This document shows positions 34,818-42,736 of a stretch of DNA of 64,000 nt, piece after piece. Under the pieces are notes generated by a model. That model had not been told where the DNA came from, did not search any database, and saw only the letters and a program-made list of their open reading frames with translations. The DNA lies in NCBI GenBank assembly GCA_004124475.1, contig SCKK01000015.1:1-64000 (forward strand), read 5' to 3'. Both the position numbers and the translations under genes were made by a program. Origin of the DNA: Fidelibacterota bacterium (GTDB lineage Bacteria > Fidelibacterota > Marinisomatia > Marinisomatales > SCKK01). How positions within the stretch are numbered: position 1 is the first letter of the stretch; each line of letters starts with the position of its first letter.

Positions 34818-35795
34818 ATGAAGAAGTTGATAATAGGGTTAATCATAAGTGCGATAGGGCTTTATATAGCTTTTCGTAAAATTGACCTGGCAGCTCTAAG
34901 TGATGTGTTCGTCCATATTAATTTCGGGTGGCTATTATTAGCAATAGGGTTAATTATTTTTAGTGTATGGATCAGAGCCCTCCGGTGGCACTTGATTCTA
35001 ACTCCCATTATAATGATTCGCATTGGGCCACTTTTCTCCGCCACAATGATTGGATATTTCGGGAATGGAGTACTCCCATTTCGTTTAGGAGAACTGCTCA
35101 GGGCTTATGCATTAAAAAGAACTGAAAAATCAATATCGATAGCATCTTCCTTCGGGACAATCATGGTGGAAAGGCTCCTGGATATGATTGGTGTAACAGT
35201 ACTCATGGTGACCCTTTTTGGACTTTATCATGTTCCATCATGGTTAACCAAAGCAGGTATATTAATGGGTATAATCGTTCTCGCGTGCATTGCATTACTA
35301 TTTTGGATGTCTTTTTCTCACAAAGAATGGCTGGACCGCTTTGAATCACTCACAATTTTAAAAAGAGGAATGGGGTTAAGAATTAGAAAACTTCTTCATT
35401 CTTTTATAGAAGGTTTGTTAACATTACGCCATATCCGAAACGTAACCCCCCTTATTATTTATTCTATATCGTTATGGATAATTTACTGGGTGATTACCGT
35501 TGTCTCCGCAGCTGCACTTAATATTCAACTTAGCTGGATTGAAGCTGGTATAGTGTTGGTTGCAACAACTATGGTAATTTCGATTCCATCGTCACCTGGT
35601 TATATTGGTACATATCACGCTGCTGCAGTTATAATAATGGTAGATTTATTTGGAAAATCTATGGCGAGTTCACAGGCTTTTGCCATATTAATTCATGCAG
35701 TTGGATTTTTCCCACTTGTATTGATAGGATTTTATTATCTATTAAAACATTCAATTCACATAAAAGATGTACAAAAAATTAGATTAGACAGCTGA
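34818..35795 (+). CDS. Flippase-like (lysylphosphatidylglycerol synthase TM / UPF0104) membrane protein
   Basis: An integral membrane protein of 325 residues with about eight hydrophobic helices. The family marks are the short start (LIIGLIISAIGLYIAFRKID in part), RALRWHLIL, the conserved LPFRLGELLRAY block (about 91-102) with SIASSFGTIMVERLLD after it, and IPSSPGYIGTYHAA near the end. These match the flippase-like domain also found in MprF. Substrate is unknown; polyprenyl or lipid transport is possible. It starts one base after the LolA-like gene. Confidence 0.82.
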   Translation: MKKLIIGLIISAIGLYIAFRKIDLAALSDVFVHINFGWLLLAIGLIIFSVWIRALRWHLILTPIIMIRIGPLFSATMIGYFGNGVLPFRLGELLRAYALKRTEKSISIASSFGTIMVERLLDMIGVTVLMVTLFGLYHVPSWLTKAGILMGIIVLACIALLFWMSFSHKEWLDRFESLTILKRGMGLRIRKLLHSFIEGLLTLRHIRNVTPLIIYSISLWIIYWVITVVSAAALNIQLSWIEAGIVLVATTMVISIPSSPGYIGTYHAAAVIIMVDLFGKSMASSQAFAILIHAVGFFPLVLIGFYYLLKHSIHIKDVQKIRLDS

Positions 35796-35824
35796 TCCGC
35801 ACTTATTGATTAAAACTATATTCT

Positions 35825-36385
35825 ATGAAAAATAATTTGGTAGTTTTTCTTGACAGAGATGGGACCATAAATCCTGACCCGGGTTATATTTCATCACTCG
35901 CTGATTACACGTTTTATGAAGATACACTGGATGCTTTAAGCCTTCTTTCGAAATATAGTTATAAGTATGTTATTATTACCAATCAGTCTGGTATTGCTCG
36001 GGGATATTTCAGTGAATCTGATTTACAAAAGATCCATGACTATATAAAAATAGAATTTAAAGAAGCGGGAATCCCACTTTTAGATATTTATTATTGTCCG
36101 CACCATCCTGATGATAAATGCAAATGTCGGAAACCTGGTATTGAGTTTTTTATACAAGCTTCAATAAAACATTCCATCGACCTCAAAAAATGTTATATCA
36201 TCGGAGATACACTCATGGATATGGAAGCAGGTAGAGACCTGGAATTAAAGTTGATATTAGTAAAAACTGGCAAAGGGAAAAAAACCGAACTGGAGATTAA
36301 TATTCAGGATGGTCAAATCGATTTTGTTGGAGATAATCTAATGGATTGTATTAAATATATAATCAAACAGGAAAAATTACAGTGA
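35825..36385 (+). CDS. gmhB: D-glycero-beta-D-manno-heptose 1,7-bisphosphate 7-phosphatase
   Basis: HAD phosphatase that yields heptose 1-phosphate, the substrate of RfaE2 (8813). FLDRDGTIN (8-16) has nucleophile Asp10 and acid/base Asp12, ITNQSGIARG is motif II, and GDTLMDMEAG is motif IV. A zinc loop CPHHPDDKCKCRKPG (about 92-106) is typical of GmhB. The 186-residue length fits. A histidinol-phosphatase role is possible in this family but the heptose gene elsewhere in the window supports GmhB. Its stop overlaps the ddl start by four bases (GTGA type). Confidence 0.9.
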   Translation: MKNNLVVFLDRDGTINPDPGYISSLADYTFYEDTLDALSLLSKYSYKYVIITNQSGIARGYFSESDLQKIHDYIKIEFKEAGIPLLDIYYCPHHPDDKCKCRKPGIEFFIQASIKHSIDLKKCYIIGDTLMDMEAGRDLELKLILVKTGKGKKTELEINIQDGQIDFVGDNLMDCIKYIIKQEKLQ

Positions 36386-37281
36386 AGATAGCCATACTTA
36401 TGGGTGGTAACTCCTCTGAAAGGGAGATTTCTCTAGAAACCGGAGCGGCTGTCTTAACAGCCTGTAAAAAATTAGGGTTTAGTGCGATTGCCTGTCCCTA
36501 TCAGAACAGCATTTATGAAGTGATTCCCCTCTTAAAGGAAGCTGATATTGTATTTAATGCGCTTCATGGCGGAGAAGGAGAGGGTGGCGGTGTACAAAAA
36601 ATTCTCGATAAAGAAAATATTAAATATACAGGTTCAGACCCACGGTCATCTGAATTGGTGATGGACAAACATCGCAGCAAATCACTTATGTTGGAAAACA
36701 ATCTGCCAACGCCTCCCTGGTTGCATATTGATACAACTAAAGTTAACGGAGTTGATTTTAGTGATGCTAAGTTTGGATATCCTGTGGTTGTAAAACCGAA
36801 TTCGGAAGGGAGTACAATCGGTGTGACAATTGTCAAAAGCTCAAATGAATTAGATAGGGCAATGGACCTCGCATCTGAATTTGGAAAGGATATTATCGTC
36901 GAAAAGTATATTCCCGGGAGGGAGATCACCGTTGGGATCCTCGGAGAAGTAACACTGCCGATCATTGAGATTCTCCCTTCCCATGAAATGTATGATTATA
37001 ATTGTAAATATACTTCTGGTATGTCAAAATATATCTGTCCCGCAGATCTTTCATCAGAAATTACAAAAAAAATATCAGAAGCGTCATTACAGATAACCAA
37101 ACTGTTGGGGTGCAAGCATTACTGCAGAGTTGATTTTCGCCTTGATAACAGGGATAATTTTTACTGTTTGGAAGTAAATACTTTACCCGGAATGACTCTT
37201 TTCCCAAAAGCAGCAAAGGCAGCAGGTATTTCATTTGAACAACTCATCCAAAGAATATTGGAATTTGCCATCCATGAATAA
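36382..37281 (+). CDS. ddl: D-alanine-D-alanine ligase
   Basis: Forms the D-Ala-D-Ala dipeptide for peptidoglycan precursors. The 299-residue ATP-grasp protein starts at a GTG overlapping gmhB and shows ILMGGNSSEREISLETG, NALHGGEGEGG, VVKPNSEGSTIGV, EKYIPGREITVG and CLEVNTLPGMTLFPKAA (all as short conserved blocks). The Glu and Asn metal ligands in EVNTLPG are intact, and the GMT loop is of the D-Ala type. A compact DdlB-like form. Its last eight bases overlap the next gene. Confidence 0.96.
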   Translation: MKIAILMGGNSSEREISLETGAAVLTACKKLGFSAIACPYQNSIYEVIPLLKEADIVFNALHGGEGEGGGVQKILDKENIKYTGSDPRSSELVMDKHRSKSLMLENNLPTPPWLHIDTTKVNGVDFSDAKFGYPVVVKPNSEGSTIGVTIVKSSNELDRAMDLASEFGKDIIVEKYIPGREITVGILGEVTLPIIEILPSHEMYDYNCKYTSGMSKYICPADLSSEITKKISEASLQITKLLGCKHYCRVDFRLDNRDNFYCLEVNTLPGMTLFPKAAKAAGISFEQLIQRILEFAIHE

Positions 37282-37786
37282 ACAAACTGAAAAATCGGTC
37301 TGGCTGGCAGTCTACACAAAGTCACGTCATGAAAAAACAGCAAATAATGAATTCATGAAAAAGGGAATAGAATCATATTTACCGTTAATAAAAACCAGAG
37401 TTCAATGGAAAGATCGAAAGAAATGGGTTTGGAAACCACTTTTCAGAAGTTATATCTTTGTAAAAATACTTTTAAATAACACATTATATGTATTGCAGAC
37501 TCATGGCGTACATCACATAGTTAAATTTAATGGCAAACCTGCCGTGATTCCAGATAACCAAATAGAAGCTGTAAAATTAATTTTAGAAGGGGGATACCAT
37601 CCTGATTTGCACGAATATCTTGAGGTGGGAGATGAAGTTGAAATCATTGATGGTCCTTTAAGGGGATTACGGGGGATATTATCACGAAAAGACCGCCGCA
37701 CCCGATTTGTATTAAAATTAGACGGCATTCAACAGGCACTTTCCCTGGAAATCAGTCAGGAGTTTTTGAAAAAGGTGAAAAAATAG
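37274..37786 (+). CDS. NusG-type specialised antitermination factor (RfaH/UpxY-like)
   Basis: A second NusG-family protein, distinct from the housekeeping NusG at 41768. The frame is open from 37235, but the ATG at 37274, overlapping the ddl stop, gives the expected N-terminus (VWLAVYTKSRHEKTANNEF in part). The NGN domain (about 8-105) binds RNA polymerase; a KOW domain follows (about 115-165; [19 protein letters not shown] in part). KSRHEK and FRSYIFVKI are marks of the RfaH/UpxY group that promote elongation through long polysaccharide operons. It may act on the surface-polysaccharide locus at the left edge; that is inference. It overlaps cysS by one base (TAGTG). Confidence 0.85.
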   Translation: MNKQTEKSVWLAVYTKSRHEKTANNEFMKKGIESYLPLIKTRVQWKDRKKWVWKPLFRSYIFVKILLNNTLYVLQTHGVHHIVKFNGKPAVIPDNQIEAVKLILEGGYHPDLHEYLEVGDEVEIIDGPLRGLRGILSRKDRRTRFVLKLDGIQQALSLEISQEFLKKVKK

Positions 37787-39180
37787 TGGGACTTAAACTA
37801 TATAATTCATTTACAAGAAAAGTAGAGAGTTTTCAACCAATAGATAATAATAAGGTGAGACTCTATTCTTGTGGTCCTACAATTTACGACTTTGCTCATA
37901 TTGGGAATTTTCGAGCTTTTATTTTTATCGATCTTTTAAAAAGAATATTAAAATTTTCAGGATATGAAGTAAACCATGTTATGAATATAACAGATGTGGA
38001 TGATAGAATAATAAAGAAATGTGGAGTAGAAAATACATCAATTTCTGAGTTAACACCTCAATATCTCGACGCTTTTTATGAGGATATGAACATATTGGGT
38101 ATTGAACCGGCTGAATATTATCCCCTTGCTACTGAGCATATCGCTGATATGATTAAACTCATCGAAAAATTAGTGGAGAGAAAACATGCCTATATCACAA
38201 ACGAAGGGTCTGTTTTCTTTGATATAACATCATTCGTAGACTATGGGAAATTATCAAAAATTAGCACCGATTCCTTAAAGCAAACGGCCCGTGTATCATC
38301 TGATGAATATGAAAAAGAAAATCCTACAGATTTTGCTCTATGGAAAGCATGGAAACCGGAAGATGGTGACGTGGGATGGAATTCACCATGGGTTAAAGGA
38401 AGACCAGGATGGCACATTGAGTGCTCAGCCATGTCGATGAAATATTTAGGAGAATATTTTGACATACATTGTGGAGGAACTGATTTAATGTTTCCCCACC
38501 ACGAAAATGAGATTGCCCAAAGTGTAGGTGCAACCGGGAATGAGTTTGTGAATATATGGCTCCACTGTGAACACCTATTGGTCAATAACACCAAAATGAG
38601 TAAATCACTCGGAAATTATTTTACATTAAAGGATTTACTTGAAAAAGGATTTGCTCCGGAAACTCTACGATATTTTTTGTTAACAACACACTATAGACAA
38701 AAAATTAACTTAACATTTGAACATCTTGATGCTGCTGCATCCTCAGTAGAAAGACTACGTGATTTTCGCTGTCGCCTAGAGTTGCTGGCAGGTGAATTGA
38801 AAGGGAAAACCTACGCGTATGTAGAAGAGAATTTTCTAAAGGTTATGAACGAGGATTTAAATATATCGGCAGGATTGGCTGTGATTTTTAACTGGATTAG
38901 GGATATGAATCGGCACCTTGATTTAAATAGCCTTTCTTCAGAATTAGCGGGAGAAGCGCTGGTTTTACTCAAACGATTTGACATGATATTAAATGTGATA
39001 TTTGAGGAAGGTATTGTTCTTAATCAAAAAGACAGTGATCTCATAAAGGAGCGGGAGGTAGCCCGGCAGAATAAACGTTGGACGCGGGCGGATGAAATAC
39101 GTGAGTATTTTTTAAAAAAGAATATCACCCTTGAGGATACCGCAAAAGGGACAGTGATTAAACGAAAAATTAAACAGTAA
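37786..39180 (+). CDS. cysS: Cysteinyl-tRNA synthetase
   Basis: Class I enzyme that charges tRNA-Cys. The GTG start overlaps the stop of the NusG-like gene. SCGPTIYDFAHIGNFR (about 28-43) contains the HIGH-type motif and a zinc Cys; HIECSAMS, then MFPHHENEIAQS, supply the other zinc ligands; KMSKSLGN (about 267-274) is the KMSKS loop. The 464-residue length is standard. It ends the ftsK-to-cysS run of overlapping genes; an AT-rich hairpin follows 32 bases later. Confidence 0.97.
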   Translation: MGLKLYNSFTRKVESFQPIDNNKVRLYSCGPTIYDFAHIGNFRAFIFIDLLKRILKFSGYEVNHVMNITDVDDRIIKKCGVENTSISELTPQYLDAFYEDMNILGIEPAEYYPLATEHIADMIKLIEKLVERKHAYITNEGSVFFDITSFVDYGKLSKISTDSLKQTARVSSDEYEKENPTDFALWKAWKPEDGDVGWNSPWVKGRPGWHIECSAMSMKYLGEYFDIHCGGTDLMFPHHENEIAQSVGATGNEFVNIWLHCEHLLVNNTKMSKSLGNYFTLKDLLEKGFAPETLRYFLLTTHYRQKINLTFEHLDAAASSVERLRDFRCRLELLAGELKGKTYAYVEENFLKVMNEDLNISAGLAVIFNWIRDMNRHLDLNSLSSELAGEALVLLKRFDMILNVIFEEGIVLNQKDSDLIKEREVARQNKRWTRADEIREYFLKKNITLEDTAKGTVIKRKIKQ

Positions 39181-39211
39181 TATTTTATTTATAACCACAA
39201 ATATTAATACG

Positions 39212-39249
39212 TTTTTTTATCTAAAAAAAAGAATTTTTTTAGATAAAAA
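39212..39249. terminator. AT-rich hairpin between cysS and the tRNA cluster, possible bidirectional terminator
   Basis: TTTTTATCTAAAAAAA (39214-39229) pairs with TTTTTTTAGATAAAAA after a three-base loop, a stem of about 15 A-T-rich pairs beginning 32 bases after the cysS stop. It has T-runs on both strands but no GC-rich base, so intrinsic termination would be weak. Confidence 0.4.
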
Positions 39250-39253
39250 TAAT

Positions 39254-39282
39254 TTGACATTATTTTTTGGTATAATTAAATT
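39254..39282 (+). promoter_or_regulatory. Candidate promoter of the tRNA-tuf-ribosomal block
   Basis: A perfect TTGACA (39254-39259) and TAAATT (39277-39282) are 17 bases apart, 100 bases before the first tRNA. TATAAT overlaps just upstream of the -10 box (39271-39276) but at 11-base spacing. The same box pair and spacing is seen at 1302-1330. Confidence 0.45.
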
Positions 39283-39381
39283 TCAAGGCTGTAGAATCGG
39301 AAAAACATAGTTGACAAGTCCTGATAAGTTGAGATAGCTAAACCGGAAGAGTCAAGATTTGCTGATATAGCTTCCCGACTT

Positions 39382-39454
39382 GCCGGTGTAGCTCAGTTGG
39401 CGGAGCAGCTGATTTGTAATCAGCAGGTCGGGGGTTCGACTCCCTCCACCGGCT
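39382..39454 (+). tRNA. tRNA-Thr (anticodon TGT)
   Basis: Seven-base acceptor stem GCCGGTG pairs with CACCGGC; discriminator T; CCA is not encoded. D-arm GTAGCTCAGTTGG, anticodon stem GCTGATT-TGT-AATCAGC and T-loop GGTTCGACTCC are all normal. 73 bases. First of the four-tRNA cluster preceding tuf, matching thrU in E. coli order. Confidence 0.97.
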
Positions 39455-39471
39455 CAACAGAAAGTCGGGAT

Positions 39472-39491
39472 AATCAGCGGGTTGGGGGTTC
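39472..39491 (+). repeat. Partial copy of the preceding tRNA-Thr
   Basis: These 20 bases match 39418-39437 (3' anticodon stem through T-loop start) of the tRNA-Thr just upstream at 18 of 20 positions. A small CCCGAC/GTCGGG hairpin follows. Confidence 0.5.
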
Positions 39492-39653
39492 TCCCGACCT
39501 TTGTCGGGACTTCGGTGGCTCAGGGTATTCAGCATGCAGTTAGCTTAAATAAATGAGAAAAGTCGGATAGGCAATTAAAAAATAATTCGCTAAGATATTG
39601 AAAAACACAAACCAATATTATTTTAATGATATACTGCATACTCCCAATAAATT

Positions 39654-39736
39654 GGGGAGATGGCAGAGTGGTCAATTGCACCAGACTGTAAATCTGGCGG
39701 CGGAAGCCTTCGGTGGTTCAAATCCATCTCTCCCCA
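39654..39736 (+). tRNA. tRNA-Tyr (anticodon GTA)
   Basis: Acceptor GGGGAGA pairs with TCTCCCC, discriminator A. Anticodon stem CCAGACT-GTA-AATCTGG and a long variable arm (GCGGCGGAAGCCTTC) give the class II, 83-base tyrosine tRNA. CCA not encoded. Confidence 0.97.
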
Positions 39737-39787
39737 CATATACTGGTTCAAACTACGATAGGCTATTTATTAAGTACAACTTTATAT

Positions 39788-39860
39788 GCGGGTGTAGCTC
39801 AGTTGGTAGAGCATCAGCCTTCCAAGCTGAGGGTCGCGAGTTCGAACCTCGTCGCCCGCT
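39788..39860 (+). tRNA. tRNA-Gly (anticodon TCC)
   Basis: Acceptor GCGGGTG pairs with CGCCCGC (one G-T), discriminator T. Anticodon loop CTTCCAA with anticodon TCC; T-arm GCGAGTTCGAACCTCGT. 73 bases, no encoded CCA. Confidence 0.97.
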
Positions 39861-39898
39861 CGGTAAGGTAACTAAGGGTCATCCCGATGGAATCGGAA

Positions 39899-39910
39899 AA
39901 CCTCGTCGCC
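39899..39910 (+). repeat. 12-base copy of the 3' part of tRNA-Gly
   Basis: AACCTCGTCGCC repeats exactly the 3' T-arm/acceptor sequence of tRNA-Gly (39845-39856), 54 bases downstream. Confidence 0.45.
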
Positions 39911-40011
39911 AACTAAATATCGATAGGAACAATCAGATAGATAAAATTAAGATACCCTTTCAACTTTATATCGGACTTAAACCAACCAATTGGTGTCAAC
40001 CTATATTAAGT

Positions 40012-40084
40012 GCCTACGTAGCTCAGTCGGTAGAGCACGTCCTTGGTAAGGACGGGGTCACCGGTTCAAGTCCGGTCGTAGGCT
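40012..40084 (+). tRNA. tRNA-Thr (anticodon GGT)
   Basis: Acceptor GCCTACG pairs with CGTAGGC, discriminator T. Anticodon stem GTCCTTGGTAAGGAC with anticodon GGT; T-arm CCGGTTCAAGTCCGG. It lies 29 bases before the tuf start, matching thrT in E. coli order, so tRNA processing and tuf expression are linked. Confidence 0.97.
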
Positions 40085-40113
40085 CATTCAATAATTAGGG
40101 AAGGAGGTCAGTA

Positions 40114-41304
40114 ATGGCGAAAGAGAAATTTTCAAGGACAAAACCTCATGTAAATATAGGGACGATAGGTCATGTAGATCATGGCAAGACGACATTGACG
40201 GCAGCGATGACATTAATATTATCGAAGCGTGGTTTATCTGAAGTCAGGACATTCGATTCCATTGACAATGCCCCGGAGGAACGTGAGCGAGGGATCACGA
40301 TTCAGACAGCACATGTGGAATACGAGAGTGAGAAGCGTCATTATGCACACATTGACTGTCCTGGACATGCTGACTACATCAAGAACATGATTACAGGCGC
40401 AGCACAGATGGATGGAGCCATCCTGGTGGTATCAGCTGCAGATGGACCCATGCCCCAGACACGTGAGCACATATTATTGGCAAGACAGGTGAATGTTCCG
40501 GCGATTGTGGTTTATCTGAATAAGACGGATATGGTAGATGATCCTGAGTTGATCGAGTTGGTGGAGTTGGAGGTACGTGAGTTATTAAGTGAGTATAAAT
40601 TTCCTGGAGATGATATTCCTGTTATTCCTGGGAGTGCGTTGGAGGCATTAAATAATCCGGAGGATTCTGAGAAGACGAAGTCCGTCCTGGAGTTAATAGA
40701 AGCGATAGACAGTTACATTCCTGAGCCTGAGCGAGATGTGGACAAGCCATTTTTGATGCCGGTGGAAGATGTATTCAGTATTACGGGACGAGGGACTGTA
40801 GGGACAGGCAGGATAGACCGAGGAATTGTAAAGGTAGGTGATGAGGTAGAAATTATAGGATTGGGATCGGATATGAAGACGGTAGTGACGGGAGTGGAGA
40901 TGTTTCGTAAGGAGTTGGATGAAGGCAGAGCGGGAGACAATGCAGGATTATTGTTACGTGGAGTAGATAAGGATGCGTTAAAACGTGGGCAGGTTATATC
41001 TGCACCTGGTAGTATTACACCTCACACGAAGTTTAAGGCTGAGGTGTATGTACTGAAGAAGGAAGAAGGAGGAAGACACACGCCCTTTTTCAATGGGTAT
41101 AGACCTCAGTTTTATTTTCGGACAACGGATGTGACAGGGATTGTGGATTTACCTTCAGGGACGGAGATGGTGATGCCGGGAGATAATGTGACGGTTGAAG
41201 TAGAGTTGATCAGTCCTATTGCCATGGAGAAGGAGTTGCGTTTTGCCATACGTGAGGGTGGTCATACGGTAGGCGCCGGTGTCGTTACGGAAGTGGTTGA
41301 ATAA
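40114..41304 (+). CDS. tuf: Elongation factor Tu, copy 1
   Basis: GTPase that brings aminoacyl-tRNA to the ribosomal A site. The 396-residue protein has P-loop GHVDHGKT (19-26), switch [10 protein letters not shown] (82-89) with catalytic His86, NKTD (137-140) and domain II/III blocks ([23 protein letters not shown]). GGAGG lies eight bases before the ATG. It matches copy 2 (55491-56681) at every position I compared except codon 2 (Ala here, Val there). Codon choice leans to GAG, AAG and GGG more than its neighbours. It follows four tRNAs and precedes rpmG. Confidence 0.98.
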   Translation: MAKEKFSRTKPHVNIGTIGHVDHGKTTLTAAMTLILSKRGLSEVRTFDSIDNAPEERERGITIQTAHVEYESEKRHYAHIDCPGHADYIKNMITGAAQMDGAILVVSAADGPMPQTREHILLARQVNVPAIVVYLNKTDMVDDPELIELVELEVRELLSEYKFPGDDIPVIPGSALEALNNPEDSEKTKSVLELIEAIDSYIPEPERDVDKPFLMPVEDVFSITGRGTVGTGRIDRGIVKVGDEVEIIGLGSDMKTVVTGVEMFRKELDEGRAGDNAGLLLRGVDKDALKRGQVISAPGSITPHTKFKAEVYVLKKEEGGRHTPFFNGYRPQFYFRTTDVTGIVDLPSGTEMVMPGDNVTVEVELISPIAMEKELRFAIREGGHTVGAGVVTEVVE

Positions 41305-41307
41305 TTC

Positions 41308-41472
41308 GTGGGTGGAAAAAGTAAAAGGAACTTTGTTACTTTGGAATGTACCGACTGTCATCGTCGGAACTATTCTACGACGAAAAACAAGCGGAAACAC
41401 CCTGAAAGAATTACATATAAAAAGTATTGCCCATGGTGCCAAAGTCATTCCCTCCATAAGGAGACAAAATAA
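41308..41472 (+). CDS. rpmG: 50S ribosomal protein L33
   Basis: A GTG three bases after the tuf stop opens a 54-residue frame ending TAA (41470-41472). The product reads [16 protein letters not shown], then [15 protein letters not shown], then [16 protein letters not shown]. This is L33 with two CxxC pairs, the zinc-binding (C+) form. A longer overlapping frame (41279-41491) in another register is spurious. Position between tuf and tRNA-Trp/secE is the usual one for L33. No clear Shine-Dalgarno precedes the GTG, so translation may be coupled to tuf. Confidence 0.93.
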   Translation: MGGKSKRNFVTLECTDCHRRNYSTTKNKRKHPERITYKKYCPWCQSHSLHKETK

Positions 41473-41498
41473 ATCTTACGTGATTAAATAAGACCTAT

Positions 41499-41571
41499 AG
41501 GTGAGTAGCTCAATTGGTAGAGCTCCGGTCTCCAAAACCGGCGGTTGCGGGTTCAATTCCTGCCTCACCTG
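41499..41571 (+). tRNA. tRNA-Trp (anticodon CCA)
   Basis: Acceptor AGGTGAG pairs with CTCACCT, discriminator G. Anticodon stem CCGGTCT-CCA-AAACCGG (loop CTCCAAA) and T-arm GCGGGTTCAATTCCTGC are canonical. 73 bases, just before secE as in many bacteria. Confidence 0.97.
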
Positions 41572-41583
41572 CGGAGAAGATTA

Positions 41584-41766
41584 ATGATTAACAAATTAAA
41601 AACTTTTATTAATGGTGTGTCATTTGAAATGAAGAAAGTATCCTGGCCTAGTTGGAGTGAGTTGCGAGGATCTACAATTGTTGTTTTAGGACTCTCTTTA
41701 ATACTCAGTATCTTCCTTTTTATAGTAGATTTTGTTTTGTCACGTTTATTGAATGTGATTTTGTGA
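41584..41766 (+). CDS. secE: Preprotein translocase subunit SecE
   Basis: Small clamp subunit of the SecYEG channel. The frame is open from within the tRNA, but the ATG at 41584, with GGAGAAG upstream, is the real start. The 60-residue protein has an amphipathic helix with EMKKVSWPSWSELRGST (conserved VSWP) and one membrane helix (about 35-55). Single-helix form typical of most bacteria. Confidence 0.95.
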   Translation: MINKLKTFINGVSFEMKKVSWPSWSELRGSTIVVLGLSLILSIFLFIVDFVLSRLLNVIL

Positions 41767-41767
41767 T

Positions 41768-42295
41768 ATGGATTGGTATACATTAAAAGTTTTTTCCGGG
41801 AAAGAGAAAAAGATCCAAGATACAATCATCAGAGAGGTAGAGCAGAGTGGCTATACGGATATTATTGGACAAGTATTGGTCCCATCAGAGAATGTTATCG
41901 AGATGAGAAATGGAAAAAAGATAATGAAAGATCGTGTCTTTTTCCCAGGATACATACTGATTAATATGGAAATGAACAGAGAAACTAAGCACTTGATGGA
42001 AATGGTTCCCGGTGTAATAAGTTTTGCTGGTCCCAAAGGGTTACCTCAGTCTCTCCGTGAGGAAGAAATAAATCGGATTCTTGGAGAAGTCGAGAGGAAG
42101 GAAGGTCGTGAAGTTATAGCATCCCATTTTAACACTGGTGATCCAATAAAGGTTATTGATGGTCCCTTTATCGATTTTTCCGGTTTTGTCCAAGAGGTCA
42201 ATGAAGATAAACAAAAGGTAAAAGTTTCCGTATCAATTTTTGGCCGCCCAACGCCTGTTGAGTTAGATTTTTTACAAATAGAGCACGAGAAATAA
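41768..42295 (+). CDS. nusG: Transcription termination/antitermination factor NusG
   Basis: Housekeeping elongation factor coupling RNA polymerase with Rho and ribosomes. The 175-residue protein opens WYTLKVFSGKEKKIQD (NGN domain), has VFFPGYILI and GVISFAGP, and ends with a KOW domain (FNTGDPIKVIDGPFIDFSGFV in part). It starts one base after secE, the usual secE-nusG pair. Confidence 0.97.
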   Translation: MDWYTLKVFSGKEKKIQDTIIREVEQSGYTDIIGQVLVPSENVIEMRNGKKIMKDRVFFPGYILINMEMNRETKHLMEMVPGVISFAGPKGLPQSLREEEINRILGEVERKEGREVIASHFNTGDPIKVIDGPFIDFSGFVQEVNEDKQKVKVSVSIFGRPTPVELDFLQIEHEK

Positions 42296-42304
42296 TAAGA
42301 AATT

Positions 42305-42730
42305 ATGGCAAAGAAAATTTCAACACTCATCAAATTACAGATTTCTGGCGGTAAAGCGAACCCAGCGCCACCTGTAGGACCAGCATTAGGGCAACATGGT
42401 GTAAATATCATGGATTTTTGTAAACAATTTAATGAAAGAACCAAAGAAAGCATGGGAACGATCATTCCTGTCGTAATTAGTGTTTTTGAAGATCGATCCT
42501 TTAATTTTGTAACTAAAACACCTCCCGCTGCTTTCCTTCTGAAAAAAGCTGCAAAAATTGAAAAGGGTTCTGCCGAACCAAACAGGGAAAAAGTTGGAGT
42601 TGTGACTGAAAACGATTTGCAACAGATCGCAGAATTGAAAATGAAAGACTTAAATGCAAATTCGGTTGAATCTGCTGTCGAGATGATCAGAGGGACTGCA
42701 AGAAGTATGGGAATTAATATTAAGAACTGA
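42305..42730 (+). CDS. rplK: 50S ribosomal protein L11
   Basis: Component of the GTPase-associated centre, binding 23S rRNA with L10. [28 protein letters not shown]-type N-terminus (here [17 protein letters not shown]), with the conserved proline-rich turn, and a C-terminal rRNA-binding domain ending [10 protein letters not shown]. 141 residues, normal. First gene of the rplKAJL group. Confidence 0.98.
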   Translation: MAKKISTLIKLQISGGKANPAPPVGPALGQHGVNIMDFCKQFNERTKESMGTIIPVVISVFEDRSFNFVTKTPPAAFLLKKAAKIEKGSAEPNREKVGVVTENDLQQIAELKMKDLNANSVESAVEMIRGTARSMGINIKN

Positions 42731-42736
42731 GCTTAT

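Noticed and set aside
39338-40098. Protein-coding frames across the tRNA cluster on both strands
   Set aside because: They translate tRNA sequence (for instance SRWRESNPRPADYKSA-like on the minus strand), a well-known false call; the tRNAs fold correctly.
41279-41491. 70-residue frame after tuf
   Set aside because: It overlaps rpmG in another register; the rpmG frame shows L33 motifs with four zinc cysteines.
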